Positions 57,007 to 64,000 of a stretch of DNA of 64,000 nt are shown here, piece by piece; the stretch's first letter is position 1, and each line of letters begins with the position of its first letter. Source of the stretch: Blastobasis lacticolella (lineage: Eukaryota; Arthropoda; Insecta; Lepidoptera; Blastobasidae); contig LR990055.1 of the NCBI GenBank assembly GCA_905147135.1, positions 2,729,001 through 2,793,000 on the forward strand. Direction: 5' to 3'. Made by a program: the position numbers and the translations under genes. The notes beneath the pieces were generated by a model. The model was not told the origin of the DNA and did not search any database. It worked only from the letters and a program-made list of their open reading frames with translations.

Positions 57007-57394
57007 TATTGGAACATAGAAAATGCTTTGTTTAATTTTTTTACCACCTTTTAACCATGTGCGCCTACTCACCCCCTTCGCCTGGATTTCTGCACCAAAG
57101 AATGCATTCTCAAATCTCGCCGGACCTTTTCATTCTTATAAGTATTTTGGTGGCACCTTTTAACGTCCGTGTATGGGAAACCCTGGGAAAAGTTAGAACC
57201 TCGACCGTCTGTCAGCAAGGGGACCACGTGTGGTGAGGTGGGACCAATAGTGATATGGCCTCAGAATTAGAGGTCTTCACTCGCGTATGCTGCGTGTGCA
57301 AGCTGCGCGTTCACGCACGTTCTTCAGATGTTTCGTACCATACATGCAAGCGGGTTGCTTACGTGCATTTCAGTTCCTTATAGGTACCTCCCGA

Positions 57395-57475
57395 CAAATC
57401 TTTGATGATGGTTAAGGCGGACCTCGGCCGTCGCGCCATACCACAACCGGGATATTGATGATATTGATGTCAAGA
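57395..57475 (+). mobile_element. SINE family A tail remnant
   Basis: 'tgatggttaaggcggacctc' and 'ccacaaccgggatattgatg' match the 3' part of family A. Confidence 0.6.
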
Positions 57476-57864
57476 GGATTAATGTATTATTACGGATCAT
57501 GGGGACAACGGGAACGGGTAATACACACACTCCTGTTTTGCGTAAGTGGTTAAAAAGGCAGAAGGACTACCTCAAGAATAAGAACTAAAACAAGTTAGAG
57601 AATGAGCCACTGACTGTACAGGGAGCGGAGAAAAAGTTCAAACTGAACGGTACGGTACATGATTTTAAATTTATACAAAAGACATCAACGCGACACGATT
57701 TTAGTTTCATACAAAAGACTTCAACGAGACACAGTTTCACAAAAGACCCACGTGAGTGCCGTTATTGCCGTGACATAACAAAGATTTTAATCAGACAATC
57801 TTTTAGTTTCATCAACGAGACACATGAATAGAAATCATAAAACCATGACGACCAGAACTTGGTG

Positions 57865-57970
57865 GTTTACTTGGTTATCATGTTCTGCCACGCGAGGTCC
57901 CGAGTTCGATCCCCAGAAATTATGAATAATGAATTTTTACAACTGATAAATTTTAATTTCCGTTACGGGT
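57865..57970 (+). mobile_element. SINE family B remnant
   Basis: 'ttctgccacgcgaggtcccg', 'agttcgatccccagaaatta' and 'aattttaatttccgttacgg' keep the family B order. Confidence 0.65.
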
Positions 57971-58502
57971 CTGGCAAGAAGCTTAAAAAAAGCCCTGATA
58001 TTTTAGAATAATCTGAAAAGGATTCTGTATGTAACAACAATTTATTTTTGTCTGACTGGTCTGAACTACTGAACGGATGTTGTTCCGGTTTTGATCCAGA
58101 GAACCAGAGATACAGCTTGACCTCCCCGTAGTACTAGCATTCAAACAACACGGAGGTCATTTGAAATACACTCGCGAGCAACCAAATCGACTCAGCACAT
58201 ACGCTCCGATATATTGATTAATAAAAAAAATATATTGAATTTATTCGTAATACTTATGCATCGTTTGAAAGCTCAAAACATTAGCTTTAAATTAATATCA
58301 AAATCAAAACAATATTCACTGTATAATCTTATTGCCACAATTTAAATGCCCGTAAAGAAAAAATACTCGCTTCAATACTAACGAGTTGCGATACTTCCAC
58401 CCCCAATAAAAGCCACCCCAACAGGTTCACCTTATCAGTCGCTTATCAGAAGTTGACCTGTACACAACTCCGCAAATTGCACCCATTGTTTGTGACGTCA
58501 TC

Positions 58503-59712
58503 ATGGACACCACACCTGAAGAAGCCGCTCAAGTTGTTGCACTTTTGCAACAAGGGCTGAGTCAGCGTGCAGTTGCTGCTCAACTCCATTTGAGCCAGTC
58601 TGCTGTATCCAGAGTGTTCAGACGATTCCAAGAGACTGGTGCCTTCAGACGTAGACCAAGAACCAGCCGCCACCCATGCACTTCAGAAAGAATGTAGGGG
58701 TCAGCTGAAAATCAGCGCTGTGGTCTTACTACCTACAGCATATGCTGAGCTGAGCTCTAGTTTGGCATGACACTACAATATTTAACCTAATCTATGTTAA
58801 TAAGAAATATTTTAGTTAATTTATATTGTAGAAATTGCCAAATAAATATTATGTCTATGTCTATGTCTAGATGACCGATTTATCGTCTCGACTTCATTGC
58901 GAAATCGGCACCTCACTGGTGTTGATGTGCAGCAAGAATTGAGGCGTGTTCGAAAGGTGACTGTCAGCGAGTGGACAGTAAGAAGACGTCTAAAAGAAGC
59001 CAACCTCACTCCAAAACGGCCTGCCACAGGCCCAAAATTGACCGCAAGCCACCGACAAGCTCGACTTCAATTTGCTCGGGAACATCTCAATTGGACTATT
59101 GACCAATGGCGGTTGGTATTGTTCACCGACGAATGCAGAATGTGTCTGCATGGTAGTGATCGAAGAGGCAGAGTATACAGGCGTCCCGGAGAACGGTTCA
59201 CGCAGTGCTGTTTTGCTGAAACAGTGGCATACGGCGGCGGTTCCTGCATGATGTGGGCCGGTATTTCATTTGATGGAAAAACCGAGCTCGTTTTCGTGCC
59301 TGGGGGAGGCCGAGGAGGAGGACTGACGGCTGATCGGTACATTACCGACATTCTGTAAGACCACGTCGTCCCTTACCAAGGATTTGTCGGCGACAACTTA
59401 TTGTTGATGCACGACAATGCCCGGTGTCACACATCGCGAGTTACGCAGCAGTTCCTCGTCGACGTGGAAATACTGACTATGGACTGGCCTGCGATCAGCC
59501 CAGACCTCAATCCCATTGAGCACTTGTGGGATGAGCTCAAGCGGAGAGTCCGGGCCAGAAATCCAGCCCCTTCGACAGTGGAACAGCTGAAGGCAGCGTT
59601 ACTGGAAGAGTGGGGCGGTATTCCTCAAGAGACGGTGAAGAAGTTAATACGATCAATGAAAAATCGCTTGCAATCTGTAATTAGGGCTCGGGGAGGTAAT
59701 ACGAAGTACTGA
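58503..59712 (+). pseudogene. Tc1 transposase, broken
   Basis: The N-terminal helix-turn-helix is present (EEAAQVVALLQQGLSQRAVA, SQSAVSRVFRRF). The coding sequence is then interrupted at 58697 by ~170 bp of foreign sequence and resumes at about 58868 (DDRFIV, then RNRHLTGVDVQQEL). The catalytic Asp sites are visible (LFTDECR; LLMHDNARCH), as is the DD34E-type end SPDLNPIEHLWDELKRR. A TAA at 59356-59358 replaces a codon between TDIL and DHVVPY. The frame is otherwise long and little eroded, so inactivation looks recent. The family is known to move DNA by cut-and-paste; this copy cannot encode the full protein. Confidence 0.93.
58697..58868 (+). repeat. retroposon-like insertion in the transposase
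   Basis: It starts 'taggggtcagctgaaaatca', shares 'gcatatgctgagctgag' with 36040-36058 and ends in a (TGTCTA)n-type tail. Removing it rejoins the transposase frame exactly. No clear target-site duplication is visible. Confidence 0.7.
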
Positions 59713-59999
59713 TAGCAATAAATTTTTGTTTCTTTTTGTAAAAAAGAGTTTTTATTTTGAAATTAATAAAAAATAAAAAAAAATCCTTGTATCCATATTT
59801 TGGCACTACTCTCATTCGAATAACATTATTTAAAAAAAGCATTATCAATATTGGCAATAATGGTATCAATTTAAAGCTGAAGAGTTACGCTTTTAAATAA
59901 TGTGTAATTTTTAAAGCATATTAATTCTTTCACAAAAAAAAATCATTTATAAGCGCGCTTACGCGTTGAGTCGATTTGGTTGCACGCGAGTGTAGTATT

Positions 60000-60346
60000 G
60001 TGGACAAGAGAAAATATAAATAAATAAACGGTCATTAAAACTATTTCCACGCGGACGAAGTCGTACGCTATTGCGTTGCTAATAAAATATAGTAATGAAA
60101 ACACAAGCGCCTGTTATTAACGCAATGGTATTTAATTTAGAATAGAAAATTGTTACTTGTTTACTTTCAGGCGCTAATTATTATTCATTATAAATCTATG
60201 AGCCTATAATGCACCTTCATAAACACAAATACGGATTGATTAAGCCATCCTGGTTATTATATATTAAGTTCATGAGCGAACAGAGATTATGCTGCATTCC
60301 ATACATAAGTATATTTATAGTCAACAGCTAATCGAACTACACATAA
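60000..60346. other. no gene seen
   Basis: AT-rich sequence after the transposon. Nothing recognisable. Confidence 0.4.
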
Positions 60347-60410
60347 CCAGTATAAGATGAGCTAGCGTCTCTAAAGATGCGTATAGCAATGTTAGCTCCT
60401 TTTATACTGG
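60347..60410. repeat. 64-bp palindromic mini-element, best copy
   Basis: CCAGTATAAGATGAGCTAGC on the left, TTAGCTCCTTTTATACTGG on the right, and between them 'gtctctaaagatgcgtatag' and 'caatg'. Both arms are intact. Confidence 0.85.
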
Positions 60411-60419
60411 CTGAAAGTG

Positions 60420-61174
60420 TACTGTTTTCTATATTTATTATGTATACTTAAAGTAAAAAGACAAAAGTACAGCACGACAATGGAAATGGGAATCATAAAT
60501 GTAGGCCTTCAGTATATACATTATTAGCATTTGCTCAAGACTTCGTCCACGTAAATGCTGTATTCCCACGAAAACTCCGCTATAAATTATAGCCTATTGA
60601 TATAAAACCTAGACCTACAAAATTCCGCTTAGTAGGTGAAAGACTAACATACATTCATCTAAACTTTCGCATTTATAATATTACGTTGTTGTCATAGAAA
60701 TATACATTCTTTGGTTGTTGTACGATTATTGTATTGGCTGCCCGTCGCCAGCCAGCAAAATGGTGGTATTACCGCCATCTGTCGACATTCTGCGACTCTG
60801 TCTTCAGTTCAGCAGGAAGAGAGTACCAGTACCTACCACGTGTAGGTGAAGTTCAGTTAGAAGTGGTCAGATGGTGTGACGTGACTAAGTACCTAGTTCA
60901 CATAGAGAAAAAAATTAATATACTAGATTTTTTATGTCTGTGCTAGTTCCTACACTTTTCCATTCTTCGCAGTATAGGAAATCCAATGGCTAGATGGGGC
61001 GATATTCTTCGCTAAGTAGTTGGCTGGGGCTAATTAGTGATTATCTATTTATTTAACTTCAATTTAACTATGCGTTGAGTATTTCCAACACTGCAATCTT
61101 CAACCCATGCAATGCCTTCTACTAATTTGGACGAGGCTCAAGTCCATCAGTGGGCTGTTACTATAAAACATTGG
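60420..61174. other. no gene supported
   Basis: An ORF at 60734-60946 has no family motif. A diverged repeat H end is at 61075-61160 ('ggctcaagtccatcagtggg'). Confidence 0.4.
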
Positions 61175-61450
61175 TAATCATCTTGGCGTTAATGTCCCGG
61201 TTGTTCTCTCGTGCACGAGGGCCCGGGGTCATGATCCAGGATTTAGCAGATCAGGCAATTACAGTGGGTGACTGTCATCTGACCTCCGTGACCCTGCTAC
61301 GAGGGGAACATAACCAGATTGGGTTATGGCACATTCAGTCTCCTGAATGTGCAGGTTTCATCGCGATGTTTTCTCTCACTGTAGGAGCATCGGTTAGTAT
61401 TCAACTAATGTACCTAACTCAGGAAAGAGTCATTGGTACATGGAACCGGA
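61175..61450 (-). mobile_element. SINE family A
   Basis: Reversed: 'cttggcgttaatgtcccggt', 'gtcatgatccaggatttagc', 'ctgaatgtgcaggtttcatc', 'agagtcattggtacatgg'. Confidence 0.85.
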
Positions 61451-61499
61451 GTCGCGGACCCGGCGGGACTTCGGTTGCGTAAACCTACATTACCCCTAT

Positions 61500-62034
61500 C
61501 TACCCTTTTTTTTCTTACTTATAAACCTTTTCCATGAATCACGCTATCTATTATTGAAAACCGCATTAAATTCCGTTGCGTAGTTTAAAAGATCTAAGCG
61601 TACATAGATACATACAAAGGAACAAAACGCGGGAAGGGACTTTGTTTTATACTACGTATAGATAGTGGTTTATTCTGAGAAGAGTGTGTGGTTTATCTGT
61701 GAATTTTTATCTACGTTATCTTTACAATATCTTATAACTGCCGGAAATTATATAAAGTTGATATAAAGTCATGTGGCAAAGTAAAATTTAGCAGCAACCT
61801 CTACCACTCGTATGGTACAAGGACAAATCAAGATCAGTAAATTTGAAGCAATTGGTGATTTCTATTCCTTATCCTTAACTTTATAATTAAGCTTCAGTTT
61901 TGAGGATGTACTTATGGATACTTCTTACTCTTTTACGCAAAATGTACTGGACGGAGTTTGACTGGAGATCATTGTTAATACTTCGATGTAGATGAGGCAT
62001 AGGACCAAAAACTTTTTCAAATTAGACCAGCCAT
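61500..62034. other. no gene seen
   Basis: AT-rich sequence without a recognisable feature until a repeat J fragment just before the SINE at 62050. Confidence 0.4.
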
Positions 62035-62416
62035 GCATTCGACCGCCATAAGAGCATTGGTGGCCGAGCGGTTAGAGTATCCGACTCGTAAGCCAGAGGT
62101 TCCGGGTTCGAATCCCGCTCCGGCCATGTACCAATGACTGTTTTCTGAGTTATGTACATTAGTTGAATACTAACCGATGCTCTTACGGTGAGGGAAAACG
62201 TCGTGATGAAACCTGCACATTAAGGCGATGGACGTGTAACCATGATCCAATCTGGTCAGGTTTCCCTGGTAGCAGGGTTATGGAGGTCAGATGGCAGTCG
62301 CTCCACTGTAATTACCTGACCTGCCAAATCCTGGATCATGGTCACGGCGGACTTCGTGCGCGAGAGCACAACCGGGACATTAACGCCAAAATGAGAGAGA
62401 GGCATTCGACCGCCAT
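62035..62416 (+). mobile_element. SINE family A with perfect 15-bp target duplication
   Basis: GCATTCGACCGCCAT occurs at 62035-62049 and again at 62402-62416, flanking the element. The head has an A-box (TGGCCGAGCGGTTAGAG) and a B-box (GGTTCGAATCC), as needed for pol III transcription. The body is full length, with an A-rich/GAGA end. The host sequence is a repeat J copy ('ccagccat' to 'ctcggtaagtgacgatgcgg'). Confidence 0.95.
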
Positions 62417-62469
62417 CTCGGTAAGTGACGATGCGGCCGACAAATCCTTTGAACAAACTGTTGAGAGCT

Positions 62470-63009
62470 GATAAAGGTATTGTCTTTACTTTGTAATTTC
62501 TTTGTTTTATTATTCTACCCAGTAAACAAGCATGCAACCAGTCATAACATGATGCTTCGGCGCGTGCCCCGCTGTGTAAACTTCACACACTCGCTTATCT
62601 CCCGCCTTACTCACGCTACATAACCACTGATCCGTACCTCTTGTCACGTTTACTTCAACGTGACTTTGGAACGCAATTTCAACAGTGAACAGCGAAATAT
62701 TATTATGTTCAATACCCTTCGTAACGACGGAGATATACACCGTTCAGAAACGGCGCGATCGCGTACGATTTTACTGATAATACTGGTGGTTGATCGAAAC
62801 TATGCGTTCGGCAAAATGAATGACATTGACCAATCATAGAGCTTAATGTTTTATGCTATCGCGGTTATTATCACATACTTTAAAGGTATGTTCAGGGTTT
62901 CCTACCGCTTACCTTTGTTGACGAGTAGCCCGATATTTCGACGCAGGACGTCGTCACAGGACGACATTGGTCATACCTTTAAAACGAATCATAGAGCTGT
63001 ATTGAACGC
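62470..63009. other. no gene supported
   Basis: Non-repetitive within this window. Minus-strand frames here (62740-62510) have no recognisable motif. 'cccgatatttcgacgcagga' is common wording of transposon UTRs. Confidence 0.35.
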
Positions 63010-63527
63010 AGTGCCGTGTTTTTTACATACAGGCAAGCGGGCTACCTGATGGAAAGTTGTCACCGCCGCCTATGAACATCAGCAACATTAGGGGAGTTAC
63101 CAATGCGTTGCCCGCCTCTGAAGAGATCATTAATGTACCACTTGAACGATTCCATGTCATAGTCCAAAGGAAACACTGTGGCTGGGAGCTCATTCCACAT
63201 CCGTGTCGTACGAGCGAGAGACGTCCTATCAAACCGTCGCGTGGTGACTAACAGGTGTTTCTGGTCTAAGGTCTGATTCCGCGAAACGTCAAATACTTGA
63301 GCTCCCTGCCCTGCGCCCCCGCGTTCAGCCCCGAAACAACCCTGACACGTCACCCCTCCCACCTGCCTCAACCGTGATCCTACACCGCAGGCGATGTACC
63401 AGTTGTGTGGACGATCTACAGAGCATAAACCCAGTCGATGCATGACTAATTTCTCTAGTAGTTGCAAAGACAGTATAAGACTTGACACGTGACACAAATT
63501 TAACCCATTGTGACCTAGTAGGTACAT
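63010..63527 (-). pseudogene. non-LTR retrotransposon ORF2 3' end plus tail
   Basis: The reverse frame includes QVFDVSRNQTLDQKHLL, then RRFDRTSLARTTRMWNELPA, then TVFPLDYDMESFKWYIND. This is the C-terminal end typical of Jockey/CR1-like LINEs (arg-rich, W-N-x-LP). It runs into the repeat C tail (GGGDNFPSGSPLACM). The frame upstream of about 63450 is not recognisably RT, so it is truncated. Confidence 0.75.
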
Positions 63528-63904
63528 TGTCGCAGAGTTCTAATTGTTTCTCGTTATCACGTTGTGCCCCAACGTGATACCCGTATTTCAATGTTTATTT
63601 GTGCTTATTTAGTTCTAATTTGATTACGCAAAACGGTCCATCGCTACTCTCGGACGTGTTTCACGGCGTTGTCGTGTGACATTGATTAGCTAAGTGGAAA
63701 CCGTATTGGGTAAGTATTTAAAGTGTCTAACAAATCATTTTAACTTATCGCACGAAGTTATTCCGAGGAGTTGTTTGGGAACACTTTTATGAAACTTTTT
63801 GTTGATCTAGTTCTATAAGAAAACAAGGAATAAATACGAAAATAATCTAGCAACTTTTACGGGATCTTTTTGGCCTTGTGACTTTATCAATAGGCTTCGC
63901 CAAC

Positions 63905-64000
63905 TCCAGGGATTCTATTTTTGAATCGCTCGCCTCGAATCTAACGATTTTCAACGTTAATTTTCGGCATAAATAGTTCAATACTTTGATGCATGATTTT
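63905..64000. repeat. dispersed repeat F, at window edge
   Basis: 'ctatttttgaatcgctcgcc', 'tcgaatctaacgattttcaa' and 'cgttaattttcggc' match 49200-49260, and the first 250 bases more loosely. Confidence 0.6.

Larger units (their letters stand above)
58169..59992 (+). mobile_element. Tc1-type DNA transposon, inactive
   Basis: The ends CACTCGCGAGCAACCAAATC (left) and GATTTGGTTGCACGCGAGTG (right) are inverted and flanked on both sides by TA (58167-58168 and 59993-59994). That is the target duplication of Tc1/mariner elements. The similarity of the arms continues inward to about 58320 and 59860 ('agctttaaatta...' against '...tttaaagct'), so the TIRs are roughly 150 bp long and imperfect. The 1824-bp element encloses a broken transposase gene. 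Confidence 0.92.

Noticed and set aside
62163..62471. ORFs with NHDPIWSGFPGSRVMEVRWQ-type text (also 30128, 39777, 44278)
   Set aside because: These are translations of the SINE A body. Similarity between them reflects the repeat, not a protein family.
1..64000. CRISPR array, prophage, operon or bacterial defence system
   Set aside because: Spliced genes, poly(A) signals and SINEs show eukaryotic nuclear DNA. No regularly spaced repeat array is present.

Overview
The window reads as nuclear DNA of a moth or butterfly (Lepidoptera). It is AT-rich, with small exons in a sea of degenerate short interspersed repeats. The tRNA-headed SINEs, foldback MITEs and LINE 3' tails are types familiar from lepidopteran genomes. 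Genes carry GT-AG introns, signal peptides and AATAAA signals. No prokaryotic, CRISPR or phage system is present. Species cannot be named from the sequence alone.

Layout. (1) 1.76-3.46 kb, minus: a two-exon AA15 lytic polysaccharide monooxygenase (LPMO) with an intact histidine brace. (2) 12.7-16.6 kb, minus: a six-exon gene for a ~1120-residue protein ending in a divergent bromodomain that lacks the usual acetyl-lysine-binding Asn. (3) 18.5-37.6 kb: a cluster of four Ly6/uPAR (three-finger) GPI-type proteins. Two (A, B) are tandem on the minus strand and two (C, D) tandem on the plus strand. All have three coding exons, the same intron phases and ten cysteines. A 168-bp copy of the last exon and 3' end of gene B lies within B's own intron. 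(4) 41.1 kb: a tRNA-Leu(UAA). (5) 52.4-57.0 kb, plus: a six-exon gene for a ~357-residue unrecognised protein, with a TATA promoter, a 4-nt coding first exon, and a Cys...His...Asp arrangement like arylamine N-acetyltransferase or papain-like folds. (6) 58.17-59.99 kb: a broken Tc1-type transposon with terminal inverted repeats (TIRs), TA flanks and a transposase split by an insertion and a stop.

The rest is repeat sediment. Two tRNA-derived SINE families dominate: A has a B-box GGTTCGAATCC, and one copy has a perfect 15-bp target-site duplication; B has a GGTTCGATTCC-type box. There are also LINE 3' tails, RTE and Penelope-like coding scraps, and several foldback elements, including nested inverted repeats at 45.5-46.8 kb and a 905-bp TA-flanked element at 38.4-39.3 kb. 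A 5S-rRNA-derived relic and a ~64-bp palindromic mini-element present at six or more places complete the set.

Exon boundaries were derived by hand from splice signals and reading-frame continuity. Each model given is divisible by three, but none is confirmed by transcripts. The genes look functionally independent apart from the Ly6 cluster, which is a local duplication array.
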